From Mycolicibacterium phlei (GTDB lineage Bacteria; Actinomycetota; Actinomycetes; Mycobacteriales; Mycobacteriaceae): DNA of 64,000 nt. A program made the translations under genes and the position numbers. The number at the start of each line of letters is the position of its first letter. Positions within the stretch are counted from its first letter, which is position 1. The DNA lies in contig NZ_CP014475.1 of NCBI RefSeq assembly GCF_001583415.1, positions 3,224,001-3,288,000 on the forward strand, read 5' to 3'. Positions 56,438 through 64,000 of the stretch are shown piece by piece. The notes beneath the pieces are model-generated. The model saw only the letters and a list, made by a program, of their open reading frames with translations. It had not been told where the DNA came from and made no database searches.

Positions 56438-56650
56438 ATGAAAGTCGTTGCCACCGTTGACACTGACGGCAACATCGTCACGATCGGAGCGACGCCCGAC
56501 GGCATGCCCCGCCTGGCGGCCGCCCTGTTACCCGGCCAGTCGGAGATCGAGATCACCGATCACGACATCAGCGACGATGATCCCGACGAGCAGGTGCACC
56601 GCAAGCTCGCCGAACTCACGCGCGCAAGGGCGCGGTCGACATCGACGTGA
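56438..56650 (+). CDS. Hypothetical small acidic protein
   Basis: A 70-residue protein, MKVVATVDTDGNIVTIGATPDGMPRL and on, with a strongly acidic middle (ISDDDPDEQVHRKLAEL). The ATG has an excellent AGGAGAAAGG site. No family recognised. It is probably cotranscribed with the preceding gene, and a hairpin terminator follows at once, marking this as a two-gene unit. The regular beta-like N-terminal part could be a small binding module. Confidence 0.65.
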   Translation: MKVVATVDTDGNIVTIGATPDGMPRLAAALLPGQSEIEITDHDISDDDPDEQVHRKLAELTRARARSTST

Positions 56651-56662
56651 GCTTGGCCCGCC

Positions 56663-56695
56663 CGTGGCCAGGGTCCGCACCGGATCCTGGCCACG
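56663..56695 (+). terminator. Hairpin terminator after the two small genes
   Basis: CGTGGCCAGG at 56663-56672 and its exact complement at 56686-56695, a 10-bp stem with a 13-nt loop, 12 nt after the stop codon at 56650. The following sequence is AT-rich and belongs to the arsR promoter. Confidence 0.65.
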
Positions 56696-56710
56696 CTCGC
56701 TTATATACGC

Positions 56711-56738
56711 TTGCATCTATATAGATGAAGGCGCATAC
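56711..56738 (+). promoter_or_regulatory. Promoter with ArsR-type operator in the spacer
   Basis: A -35-like TTGCAT (56711-56716), 16 nt, then -10-like CATACT (56733-56738). The perfect 14-bp palindrome CATCTATATAGATG (56714-56727) overlaps the -35 and fills most of the spacer. The arsR GTG follows the -10 by only 8 nt, so the mRNA is probably leaderless. This is the arrangement of a self-repressing regulator. Confidence 0.7.
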
Positions 56739-56746
56739 TTCAAGCC

Positions 56747-57067
56747 GTGGATGTCTTCGAAGCGGTCGCCGAGCCCACCCGGCGCGCCCTGCTCGACGCA
56801 CTCGTCGACGGTGAGCGCACCGCCGGTGAGCTCGTCGCGACCCTGCCGCAACTGACCCAGCCGACGGTCTCCCGGCATCTGAAGATCCTGCGCGAGGTCG
56901 GCCTGGTCGAGGTCCGCCCGGACGCCCAGCGCCGCATCTACGCGCTGCGCGCTGACGGTCTGATGGCCATCGACGACTGGATCGCCCGGTACCGCCGCCT
57001 GTGGACCGATCACCTCGACGCCCTGGAGCGTCATCTGGCCAGAAAGCACGGGAGCCCCGATGAGTGA
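56747..57067 (+). CDS. ArsR-family regulator paired with an SRPBCC gene
   Basis: A 106-residue winged-helix protein: MDVFEAVAEPTRRALLDALVDGERTAGELVATLPQLTQPTVSRHLKILREVGLVEVRPDAQRRIYALRADGL. No metal-binding cysteines are present, so it is of the non-metal ArsR subgroup often encoded with an AHSA1/SRPBCC protein, as here. GTG start, probably leaderless. It overlaps the next gene by 8 bp. The palindromic operator lies in its own promoter. Confidence 0.92.
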   Translation: MDVFEAVAEPTRRALLDALVDGERTAGELVATLPQLTQPTVSRHLKILREVGLVEVRPDAQRRIYALRADGLMAIDDWIARYRRLWTDHLDALERHLARKHGSPDE

Positions 57068-57560
57068 CCGCAACGGAACGCTGACCGTCCACGGCGACCG
57101 CGCCGTCCTGACCTTCGAACGCCGCCTCCCCTACCCCGTCGAGGCGGTGTGGTCGGCCATCACCGATCCGGACGAACGCCGAGAGTGGTTCGGCGCCACC
57201 GTCATCGAACCGCGAACCGGCGGCCGCATCGAGATGGACCCGATCTTCCCGGACATCCCGGCCGACGCCAAACGCATGACCGGACGGATCACCGTCTGGG
57301 ATCCTCCACACGTCCTCGAACACGAGTGGCACCAGAGCGTCGTCGAACCCAGCGTGGTGCGCTACGAGCTGCACCCCGAAAACGGCGGCACCCGACTGAC
57401 TTTCACCCACCGAGGACTCGGAGTCGACAACGCCAACGGTTTCCGGCCCGGCACCCACGCCTACCTCGACCGCCTGGAGGCACACCTCGCAGGCGCACCC
57501 CTGCCCGACTGGGACACCCGCTACCGGGAAGTCGCCGAGTCCCTCGCCACCAAGGAGTAA
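57060..57560 (+). CDS. SRPBCC (AHSA1-like) domain protein
   Basis: A 166-residue START/Bet v1-like hydrophobic-cavity protein: VLTFERRLPYPVEAVWSAITDPDERREWFGATVIEPRTGGRIEM, GRITVWDPPHVLEHEWHQ and TRLTFTHRGLG are typical of the AHSA1 family. It likely binds a small hydrophobic ligand, perhaps as effector or effector remover for the ArsR regulator, although this is inference. It overlaps arsR and precedes the flavodoxin-like gene by 3 nt, a three-gene operon. Confidence 0.9.
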   Translation: MSDRNGTLTVHGDRAVLTFERRLPYPVEAVWSAITDPDERREWFGATVIEPRTGGRIEMDPIFPDIPADAKRMTGRITVWDPPHVLEHEWHQSVVEPSVVRYELHPENGGTRLTFTHRGLGVDNANGFRPGTHAYLDRLEAHLAGAPLPDWDTRYREVAESLATKE

Positions 57561-57563
57561 CGA

Positions 57564-58163
57564 ATGTCCAACCGCCCCTCGCAGATCTGCATCGCCTACC
57601 ACTCCGGATTCGGCCACACCACCCGCCTCGCCGACGCGGTGGCCGCCGGAGCCCGCTCGGCGGGCGCCGACGTCCAGCTCATCCCCGTCGAATCCGTCAC
57701 CGACGAGCAGTGGCACACGCTGGACACCGCCGACGCCATCATCTTCGGCACCGCCACCTACATGGGCAACGTCGCCGCGGCGTTTCAGGCGTTCGCCGAG
57801 AAGACCGGCAGGCGCTGCGTCGAAGGGACCTGGCGTGACAAGGTGGCCGCCGGATTCACCAACTCCGGCGCCAAGGCCGGCGACAAGCAGTCGACGCTGA
57901 TCAGCCTCGCGGTGTTCGCCGCCCAGCACCACATGCACTGGGTGAACCTCGGCCTGCCGCCCGGCTGGAACAGCAGCGCGGGCAGCGACGCCGACCTCAA
58001 CCGGCTCGGGTTCTGGCTGGGCGCGGGCGCGTCCACCGACGTCGACGCCGACCCCGATCAGGTGCATCCCTCCGACGTGGAGACCTGCCGCCACCTCGGC
58101 GCGCGGGTGGCGGCGGTGACCGCCCAACTGCACGCCGGCCGCCGGGTCACCGAAGCGGCGTGA
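57564..58163 (+). CDS. Flavodoxin-like NAD(P)H:quinone oxidoreductase family protein
   Basis: A 199-residue FMN-binding protein of the WrbA/flavodoxin-2 class: ICIAYHSGFGHTTRLADAVAAGARSAGADVQLIPVE (phosphate-binding loop), DAIIFGTATYMGNVAAAFQAFAEKTG and KVAAGFTNSGAKAGDKQSTL. It probably reduces quinones or other electrophiles by two electrons. Third gene of the ArsR operon, so probably induced by the compound that relieves ArsR. The 3' end overlaps the convergent disulfide-reductase gene by 17 bp. Confidence 0.88.
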   Translation: MSNRPSQICIAYHSGFGHTTRLADAVAAGARSAGADVQLIPVESVTDEQWHTLDTADAIIFGTATYMGNVAAAFQAFAEKTGRRCVEGTWRDKVAAGFTNSGAKAGDKQSTLISLAVFAAQHHMHWVNLGLPPGWNSSAGSDADLNRLGFWLGAGASTDVDADPDQVHPSDVETCRHLGARVAAVTAQLHAGRRVTEAA

Positions 58164-59529
58164 GCTCCTGCAGCATCGTCGGCACCAGCTCGCTGACCGT
58201 GGGATGGATGTGCATGGTGCGCGAGATCGCGGTGTAGGGCAGACGCGCCGTCATGACGTCGAGGATCGCGTGCACCACCTCGTCGCCGCCGACCCCGAGG
58301 ACGGCGGCGCCGAGGATCTCCCGGGTCTCGGCGTCGACGACGACCTTCATGAAACCCTGCGTCTCGCCCTTCTCCACCGCACGGCCGACCCGCGTCATCG
58401 CACGCTTGCCCACCAACGCTTTTCGCCCGGACGCGCGCACCTGCTCGACGGTCATCCCGGCGCGTCCCAGCGGCGGGTCGATGTAGAGCGCGTAGGTGGG
58501 GATGCGGTCGCTGACGCGGCGCGGGTCGTCGTCGAGCAGGTTGGCCGCGACGATCTCGAAGTCGTTGTACGACGTGTGCGTGAACGCGCCCTTACCGTTG
58601 CAGTCCCCCATCGCCCAGATGTGCCCGGCGGTGGTGCGCAGCTCGTCGTCGACGACGATGTAGCCGCGCTCGTCGGTCCGCACCCCCGCCGCGTCCAGAC
58701 TGAGGTCGTCGGTGTTGGGCACGCGGCCCACCGCGATCAGCAGATGCGTGCCGGTGATCGGGTCGGCGCCATCCCGGGGAATCACGTCGAAACCCTGCCC
58801 GGAACCACTGTCCCGCTTGGCTATCCGGATTCCGGTGGCGTTGAGCACGATCTCGACGCCCTCAGCCTCCAGGATCTCCTTGATGGCGGCCGACACGTCC
58901 TCGTCCTCGCGTGACGTCAACCGCGACCCCCGCTCGACGACGGTGACCCGGGCGCCGAAGCGGCGGTACATCTGCGCGAACTCCAATGCGATGTAGCTGC
59001 CCCCGACGATGACGAGATGCTCTGGCACAGTGTCGAGTTCAAGGATGTCGACGTTGGTCATGTAATCGACATCGGACAGGCCGGGCAGGTCGGGCACCAC
59101 CGCGCGGCCTCCGACGTTGAGGAAGATCCGGTCGGCGGTCAGCACCCGCTCCCCCACCCGGATGGTGTGCGGGTCCTCGAACCGCGCGTGCCCGCGGATC
59201 AGGGTGCAGCCGTCCATCCCGTCCAGCCAGGACTCCACGCCGAGCCGGTCGTCGAGCATGATCTTGTCCTTGCGCGCCTTGACCTGCGCCATGTCGACGC
59301 GGACCGGGCCGGTGCCGACCCCGTAGTCTGCGGCCCGGCGGGCCAGGTGCGCGGCGTAGGCGCTGGCGATCAGCGTCTTGGTCGGGATGCAGCCGGTGTT
59401 CACGCAGGTGCCGCCGACCAGTTTGCGTTCGATCACGGCCACCGTCTGGCCCGCCTGGGTCAGCCGCCCGGCCAGGGGCGGGCCGGCCTGTCCGGCGCCG
59501 ACGATGATCGCGTCGAAACGCTCGGCCAT
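58147..59529 (-). CDS. Pyridine nucleotide-disulfide oxidoreductase (RclA/MerA-like)
   Basis: A 460-residue FAD flavoprotein. FAD motif DAIIVGAGQAGPPLAGRLTQAG, redox pair GGTCVNTGCIPTKT near residue 40, NAD(P) motif HLVIVGGSYIALEFAQMYRRFGARVTVVE, HIWAMGDCNGKGAFTHTSYNDFEIVAANL, and C-terminal HIHPTVSELVPTML. There is no N-terminal heavy-metal domain and no C-terminal Cys pair as in true mercuric reductases, so it is closer to RclA, which acts in reactive-chlorine and copper stress. Converges with and overlaps the flavodoxin gene; a 1-nt stop/start overlap links it to the DUF4126 gene. Confidence 0.9.
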   Translation of the reverse strand: MAERFDAIIVGAGQAGPPLAGRLTQAGQTVAVIERKLVGGTCVNTGCIPTKTLIASAYAAHLARRAADYGVGTGPVRVDMAQVKARKDKIMLDDRLGVESWLDGMDGCTLIRGHARFEDPHTIRVGERVLTADRIFLNVGGRAVVPDLPGLSDVDYMTNVDILELDTVPEHLVIVGGSYIALEFAQMYRRFGARVTVVERGSRLTSREDEDVSAAIKEILEAEGVEIVLNATGIRIAKRDSGSGQGFDVIPRDGADPITGTHLLIAVGRVPNTDDLSLDAAGVRTDERGYIVVDDELRTTAGHIWAMGDCNGKGAFTHTSYNDFEIVAANLLDDDPRRVSDRIPTYALYIDPPLGRAGMTVEQVRASGRKALVGKRAMTRVGRAVEKGETQGFMKVVVDAETREILGAAVLGVGGDEVVHAILDVMTARLPYTAISRTMHIHPTVSELVPTMLQELTPLR

Positions 59530-60011
59530 CAGATCAGGCCGGCCAGGTACACGATCAGGAAACCGCCGCCGACCGCGATGACGTCCTCCAGGATCGCGCC
59601 CGGGCGGTCCTGACCGGAGCGGGCCTCGGCGAACCGTTGCCGCGCCCAGGCTCCGGCGAGTGTGCCGAGCACCGCGCCGATCATGCCGGCGCCGAGCCCG
59701 AGGTAGGTGTGGTAACTGGCGCTGCCGATCACCGCACCCGCGAAGGCACCCATGATGATCCGGGTGATGAACTGCGGCGCCGTCTTACGGCTCGGGGTGC
59801 TCGGCAGCTGGTCGGTGACGAGTTCGAGCAGTAGGAAGATCGTCAGCACGGTGACCGTGATCGGATGCGCCATCCACTCCGACCACTTGTCGTCGATGTC
59901 GATCCAGCCCAGCAGAGCGCCCCACGCGACGATCGCCGGTGCCGTCAGCGCGCGCAGTCCCGCGATGAAGCCGATCAACACCCCGAAAACCAGGATCAGG
60001 AACTGCGTCAT
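59529..60011 (-). CDS. DUF4126 membrane protein
   Basis: A 160-residue protein with four to five transmembrane helices (about 4-35, 48-67, 82-108, 110-130 and 138-160) and DUF4126 marks GLRALTAPAIVAWGALLGW and DQLPSTPSRKTAPQFITRIIMGAFAGAVIG. Function unknown. ATG at 60009-60011. The downstream reductase starts in a TGATG overlap, so the two are cotranscribed and the membrane protein may be a partner of it. Confidence 0.85.
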   Translation of the reverse strand: MTQFLILVFGVLIGFIAGLRALTAPAIVAWGALLGWIDIDDKWSEWMAHPITVTVLTIFLLLELVTDQLPSTPSRKTAPQFITRIIMGAFAGAVIGSASYHTYLGLGAGMIGAVLGTLAGAWARQRFAEARSGQDRPGAILEDVIAVGGGFLIVYLAGLI

Positions 60012-60079
60012 GGCGTCCTCCGGGCCGTGGTTGCGACCTCCGGACGCTAACACGCGCGACGCGCGTGAACGCCTTGAAT

Positions 60080-60937
60080 CTAAAAGCGGCAGAACCGGAT
60101 GTCGGAGGCCAGGATCGCCTTCGCGCCGATCGCGGCCAGTTCGTCCATGATCGCGTTGACGTCGCGGCGCGGCACCAGCGCGCGCACCGCGACCCAGGCC
60201 GGGTCGGCCAGCGGGGCGATCGTCGGCGACTCCAGGCCGGGCGTCACCTCGGTGGCGCGGTCCAGAACCGCACGCGGGCAGTCGTAGTCCAGCATCAGGT
60301 ACTGCTGGCCGAACACCACACCCTGCACGCGGGCGGTGAGTTGGTCGCGCGCGGCGGCGTTCTCTCCGTCGGGCTCGGCACCCTCGCGCTCGATGAGCAC
60401 GGCCTCGGACTCGCACAGCGGATCCCCGAACGCCACCAGGTTGTGCAGGCCCAGCGTGCGGCCCGATCCGACCACGTCGGCGATGACGTCGGCGACCCCG
60501 AGCTGGATCGAGATCTCCACCGCGCCGTCGAGCCGGATCACGGTGGCGTCGATGCCGTGGGCGGCCAGGTCCTTGCGCACCAGGTTCGGAAACGACGTGG
60601 CGATCCGCTTGCCGTTGAGGTCGGCGGTGGTCCACTCCCGGCCGGCGGGTGCGGCGTAGCGGAACGTCGAGTTGCCGAAGCCCAGGGCGAGCCGTTCCCG
60701 CACCGGGGCGTCGGAGTCGGCGGCCAGGTCACGTCCGGTGATCCCGAGGTCGAGCTGGCCGGAGCCGACGTAGATCGCGATGTCCTTCGGCCGGAGGAAG
60801 AAGAACTCGACGTGGTTGACCGGGTCGACGACGGTCAGGTCCTTCGGATCGCGGCGGCGCCGGTATCCGGCCTCGGCGAGGATCTCGGCGGCGGGTTCAC
60901 TGAGCGCGCCCTTGTTGGGCACCGCCACGCGCAACAT
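60080..60937 (-). CDS. hisG: ATP phosphoribosyltransferase
   Basis: The first enzyme of histidine synthesis, condensing ATP and PRPP, and feedback-inhibited by histidine. The 285-residue long form has a C-terminal regulatory ACT-like domain. It reads [91 protein letters not shown] and ends [13 protein letters not shown], all as in M. tuberculosis. The ATG at 60935-60937 is the family start; a GTG at 60953-60955 overlapping the hisE stop (GTGA) would add six residues and is possible. Confidence 0.96.
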   Translation of the reverse strand: MLRVAVPNKGALSEPAAEILAEAGYRRRRDPKDLTVVDPVNHVEFFFLRPKDIAIYVGSGQLDLGITGRDLAADSDAPVRERLALGFGNSTFRYAAPAGREWTTADLNGKRIATSFPNLVRKDLAAHGIDATVIRLDGAVEISIQLGVADVIADVVGSGRTLGLHNLVAFGDPLCESEAVLIEREGAEPDGENAAARDQLTARVQGVVFGQQYLMLDYDCPRAVLDRATEVTPGLESPTIAPLADPAWVAVRALVPRRDVNAIMDELAAIGAKAILASDIRFCRF

Positions 60938-60951
60938 CTGCCCGGACACGC

Positions 60952-61233
60952 TCACAGCTTCCGGTAGACGTCGTCGAGGGTCAGGCCGCGCGCCACCATG
61001 AGCACCTGCGTCCAGTACAGCAACTGGCTGATCTCCTCGGCCAGCGCGTCGTCGCCCTCGTGTTCGGCGGCCAGCCACACCTCGCCGGCCTCCTCGAGGA
61101 TCTTCTTGCCGATGCCGTGGACGCCGGCGTCGAGCGCGGCGACCGTGCCGCTGCCGGCAGGGCGGGTCCGCGCTTTGTCGCTGAGCTCGGCGAACAAGGC
61201 ATCGAAGGTCTTCACGAACATGAATTGTTTCAT
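60952..61233 (-). CDS. hisE: Phosphoribosyl-ATP pyrophosphatase
   Basis: The second histidine pathway step, hydrolysing phosphoribosyl-ATP to phosphoribosyl-AMP. In its 93 residues, the MazG-like fold shows [51 protein letters not shown] with the Glu/Asp metal ligands. The ATG at 61231-61233 ([14 protein letters not shown]) gives the same length as the M. tuberculosis protein. The hisE-hisG order and coupling are standard for mycobacteria, where the other his genes are elsewhere. Confidence 0.95.
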   Translation of the reverse strand: MKQFMFVKTFDALFAELSDKARTRPAGSGTVAALDAGVHGIGKKILEEAGEVWLAAEHEGDDALAEEISQLLYWTQVLMVARGLTLDDVYRKL

Positions 61234-61265
61234 GGCGGGCGATCCGCGCTTCGCTCGCCCGCGCG

Positions 61266-62714
61266 TCAGCCCCCGAGCGCGTCGGCGTGCATGTCCTCCA
61301 GGTTCTTGCCCTTGGTCTCCGCGACCCACCGCCACACGAACACGAACGACAGCGCCGCGCACACCGCGTAGAAGCCGTACGCCGCGCCCAGCACCTCACG
61401 CAGTGCGGGGAAGGACACCGAGATCGCGAAGTTGGCGATCCACTGTGCGGCGGCGGCCAGGCCCAGCGCCGCGGCCCGGATCCGGTTCGGGAACATCTCG
61501 CCGAGCAGCACCCACACCACCGGGCCCCACGACATGCCGAACGCGACGACGAACAGGTTGGCGGCCACCAGCGCCACCGGACCGGCGACGTCGCCGAGCT
61601 GGGGTTGGCCGTCCACCTGCGGGGCGGTGCCGAAGATCACCGCCATCGTGGCCAGGGTCACCGCCATGCCCGACGAGCCGATCAGCAGCAGCGGTTTGCG
61701 GCCGATCTTGTCGATCAGCGCGATCGCGATCAGCGTCGTGACGATGTTGGTGACCGAGGTGATCACCGTGATGATGAACGACGAGCTCTCGTCGAACCCG
61801 ACCGCCTGCCACAGCACGTTGGAGTAGTAGAAGATCACGTTGATGCCGACGAACTGCTGGAAGATCGACAGGAACAGGCCGACCCACACGATGCCGTAGA
61901 TGCCGCCGGCCGGTTTACGCAGATCCCGCCACGACGGTTTGTCCTCCCGCTCCAGGGTGCTCTGGATGCGGGTGATCGTGATCTCCAGGTTCTTCTGCCC
62001 GAGCAGCATCGTCAGCACCCGGCGGGCCTCCGGGATCCGTTGCGCGGCAATGAGATAGCGCGGCGACTCGGGGATCGTGAAGGCCAGCAGCCCGTAGACG
62101 ACGGCGGGCACCGCCATCATCAGGAACATCCACCGCCAGGCCTCCATGTTGAGCCACAGCTCCTCGCCCGAGCCGCCGGCCAGTTCGGCGAGCACCCAGT
62201 CCACGGCCAGCGACAGGAAGATGCCGGTAACGATCGCCAGCTGCTGCAGCGAACCGAGCCTGCCGCGGATGCCCGGCGGTGACGTCTCGGCGATATAGGC
62301 GGGCGCGATCACCGAGGCGACACCGACGCCGATACCGCCGATCACGCGGAACACGACGACGACCAGGATGTGCGGGGCAACCGCCGTGCCGATGGCGCTG
62401 AGCAGAAACAGCACCGCGGCGATCTTCATCACGGCGATACGGCCGATCCGGTCGGCCAGCCGGCCCGCGGTCACCGCGCCCAACGCCGCGCCGATCAGCG
62501 CCGAGGCCACCGCGACGCCGAGGGTGAAGTTGCTGATCGCGAAGTGCTTCTGCAGGGCGTCCACCGCGCCGTTGATGACCGCGCTGTCGTAGCCGAACAG
62601 CAGCCCGCCCAGCGCCGCCACCGAGGCGATGCGGATCGCGCTCAGCCCGGAGGACGTGGAGGGATCGTCGTCGTAGATCGACGGGGTGTCATCGCCAACC
62701 GGGCCGTGCGACAT
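61266..62714 (-). CDS. Sugar porter family MFS transporter (glucose permease-like)
   Basis: A 482-residue, 12-helix sugar:H+ symporter. It has the family motifs [31 protein letters not shown], the PESPRYL motif ([21 protein letters not shown]), [33 protein letters not shown] and the C-terminal [11 protein letters not shown]. smegmatis has a glucose permease next to hisE-hisG as I remember it, so glucose is the likely substrate. The ATG at 62712-62714 is used; a longer frame adds five residues. Confidence 0.9.
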   Translation of the reverse strand: MSHGPVGDDTPSIYDDDPSTSSGLSAIRIASVAALGGLLFGYDSAVINGAVDALQKHFAISNFTLGVAVASALIGAALGAVTAGRLADRIGRIAVMKIAAVLFLLSAIGTAVAPHILVVVVFRVIGGIGVGVASVIAPAYIAETSPPGIRGRLGSLQQLAIVTGIFLSLAVDWVLAELAGGSGEELWLNMEAWRWMFLMMAVPAVVYGLLAFTIPESPRYLIAAQRIPEARRVLTMLLGQKNLEITITRIQSTLEREDKPSWRDLRKPAGGIYGIVWVGLFLSIFQQFVGINVIFYYSNVLWQAVGFDESSSFIITVITSVTNIVTTLIAIALIDKIGRKPLLLIGSSGMAVTLATMAVIFGTAPQVDGQPQLGDVAGPVALVAANLFVVAFGMSWGPVVWVLLGEMFPNRIRAAALGLAAAAQWIANFAISVSFPALREVLGAAYGFYAVCAALSFVFVWRWVAETKGKNLEDMHADALGG

Positions 62715-62803
62715 GACTCGTCCTCTCACCGTCGAGAGTGAAACCGATCACTCCACAATGGCACACCTGAGGTGCGCGGGAGGGCCGTATCCGGCGGGGT
62801 GAG

Positions 62804-63481
62804 TCAGGCGCTGAGGCGCTCGGGTCCCAGTTCGGCGTGGATGGCGCGCAGGTCGTCGACGCCGAGCAGGCTCAGCGACTCGACGTGCCTGCGGCGCGGG
62901 CCCTGCGGGACCTCGATGTCGTTCGGGATGACCAGCACCGGGCAGCCCGCGGCCTCCGCGGCGGCGGTACCGGTCACCGAGTCCTCGACGGCCAGGCAGT
63001 GCGCGGTGGCCAGGCCGAGCAGTTCGGCGGCGCGCAGATACGGATCGGGCTCGGGTTTGCCGCTGGGCACCTCGTCACCGCACACCGTGACGGTGAAGTA
63101 CTGACGCCCAATGCTGTTGAGCGCCCGCTCAGTCAGGTCGCGCCGGGTGTTGGTCACCAGCGCCATCGGCACCTCGGCGGCCAGCAGTGCCTCGAGCAGC
63201 TCCCGCGCGCCCGGACGCCAGGGCAGGCCCTGCTCGAACAGTTCACCGGTGTACTCGTGCAGCCAGTCCGCGGACTCGGCCATCGCGGCCGGGTCGGGGT
63301 CCAGGCCGAGGTCCTCGTAGACGATGCGCATCACGGTCTCCGAGGAGCCGCCGACGGTCGTCTCGCGCACCTCGGGCGTCAGCACCGCGCCCATCCGCTC
63401 GTAGAGCGCGTGCATCGCGACGTCCCAGAGTTTTTCGGAGTCGACGAGGGTGCCGTCCATGTCCCACAGCACCGCACGCAT
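62804..63481 (-). CDS. HAD-superfamily phosphatase (beta-phosphoglucomutase-like)
   Basis: A 225-residue enzyme with HAD motif I VLWDMDGTLVDSEKLWD, motif II MALVTNTRRDL, motif III GDEVPSGKPEPDPYL and motif IV VEDSVTGTAAAEAAG. The alpha-helical cap between residues 18 and 85 is of the beta-phosphoglucomutase/gph type. The ATG is at 63479-63481. It lies upstream of the sugar transporter on the same strand, with an 89-bp gap; a sugar phosphate substrate is thinkable but not shown. Confidence 0.9.
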   Translation of the reverse strand: MRAVLWDMDGTLVDSEKLWDVAMHALYERMGAVLTPEVRETTVGGSSETVMRIVYEDLGLDPDPAAMAESADWLHEYTGELFEQGLPWRPGARELLEALLAAEVPMALVTNTRRDLTERALNSIGRQYFTVTVCGDEVPSGKPEPDPYLRAAELLGLATAHCLAVEDSVTGTAAAEAAGCPVLVIPNDIEVPQGPRRRHVESLSLLGVDDLRAIHAELGPERLSA

Positions 63482-63588
63482 GGGTTCGATTGTGTCAGGC
63501 GACGGCCGTGAAGTCACATCCGCGGGACGGCGCACGCCGCGGATGTGGCGGGGCCCACTTCGCTTTCTGATCGTGCGGAGAGAAAGGC

Positions 63589-64000
63589 GTGACCAGCGCC
63601 GGCATCCGCGACAACATGCGTCCAGTGACTCGCATTATTCGTTTCAACGCGTTTGACATGAACTGCGTGGCCCACCAGTCCCCGGGACTGTGGCGGCATC
63701 CCGAAGACCAGTCCTGGAAGTACAAGGATCTCGAGTACTGGACCGAGTTGGCCAGGCTGCTCGAGCGCGGCCGGTTCGACGGCGTGTTCATCGCCGATGT
63801 GCTCGGCACCTACGACATCTACGGAGCCAGCGACGAGGCGGCCATCCGGCACGCCGCGCAGGTCCCCGTCAACGACCCGCTGATGCTGGTGTCGGCCATG
63901 GCGCTGGTGACCGAGAACCTCGGCTTCGGTGTGACGACCGGTACCGGTTTCGAGCATCCCTACCCGTTCGCGCGGCGCCTGTCCACGCTCGACCACCTGA
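63589..64000 (+). CDS. LLM-class flavin-dependent monooxygenase (NtaA/DszA/SnaA type), N-terminal part
   Basis: The first 137 residues of a luciferase-like monooxygenase; the gene runs beyond the window. It reads IIRFNAFDMNCVAHQSPGLWRHPEDQ, YWTELARLLERGRFDGVFIADVLGTYDIYG, VNDPLMLVSAMALVTENLGFGVTTGTGFEHPYPFARRLSTLDHL, typical of the NtaA/SnaA/DszA subfamily, which uses reduced FMN from a partner reductase. The GTG at 63589 has a GGAG/AAAGG site; an ATG at 63616 is an alternative. Substrate unknown. Confidence 0.9.
   Translation, partial: MTSAGIRDNMRPVTRIIRFNAFDMNCVAHQSPGLWRHPEDQSWKYKDLEYWTELARLLERGRFDGVFIADVLGTYDIYGASDEAAIRHAAQVPVNDPLMLVSAMALVTENLGFGVTTGTGFEHPYPFARRLSTLDHL

Noticed and set aside
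58147..59529. Mercuric reductase (merA)
   Set aside because: The redox CxxxxC is present, but the N-terminal metal-binding domain and the C-terminal vicinal cysteine pair of MerA are missing and no mer regulator is nearby. An RclA-like oxidoreductase is the better call.
63514..63996. 160-codon minus-strand frame at the right end
   Set aside because: It is antisense to the flavin monooxygenase start, whose protein is clearly recognisable and has a good ribosome binding site.

Overview
The window is chromosomal DNA of a high-GC actinomycete, almost certainly a fast-growing mycobacterium (Mycolicibacterium type). The evidence is gene content and order: pnp, rpsO, ribF, a DtxR-family regulator, truB, pptT and a metallophosphoesterase, then dinF-like, nrnA, rbfA, infB, ylxR, nusA, rimP, proS, efpA, cysG, cobB, cobO, a chelatase gene, a GNAT gene, mqo, a lysophospholipase-like hydrolase and mycothione reductase. 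This follows the Rv2783c to Rv2855 order of M. tuberculosis as I remember it, with a different accessory block in the middle. Many genes are joined by ATGA or GTGA overlaps, and GTG starts and leaderless promoters are common.

Layout. 1-6.1 kb: translation and RNA genes, a probable Mn-responsive regulator with an operator over its start, and the pptT operon, whose first gene is frameshifted. 6.2-10.5 kb: exported and hydrolytic accessory genes. 10.7-14.9 kb: the most unusual locus. It has two tandem ECF sigma factors, each fused to a zinc anti-sigma domain, a transmembrane helix and a proline-rich outer tail, with a single-pass membrane protein in front and a Sel1-repeat protein behind. The first gene and the Sel1 gene are preceded by the same two-block element (TGTCAGC-N17-CTCCTACCTG), which suggests one self-controlled regulon. 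14.9-22 kb: envelope genes, including a PGRS-like glycine-rich exported protein without a PE domain, placed between nrnA and rbfA. 22-31.9 kb: the rimP-nusA-ylxR-infB-rbfA operon, proS and efpA. 32-39 kb: cobalamin and siroheme genes, chelatase and mqo. 39-44.3 kb: hydrolase, mtr and a CbiMNQO-type cobalt/nickel importer with a palindrome at its promoter.

44.4-64 kb is accessory. A second-type folE sits with an MFS exporter and a RibD-like reductase, next to the relic of a LuxR/NB-ARC regulator. Then come an ArsR regulator, a methyltransferase, small exported proteins, a 13E12-type DUF222/HNH gene with a LexA box, a GntR/TetR pair with repeated operators, and divergent lactate 2-monooxygenase and pyruvate oxidase genes that both lead to acetate. 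The end holds an ArsR-SRPBCC-flavodoxin operon, an RclA/MerA-like disulfide reductase, hisE-hisG, a glucose-permease-like transporter, a HAD phosphatase and the start of a flavin monooxygenase. I saw no tRNA, rRNA, CRISPR array or insertion sequence. A dispersed 55-nt palindromic element occurs twice, with a compensatory base change in its stem.
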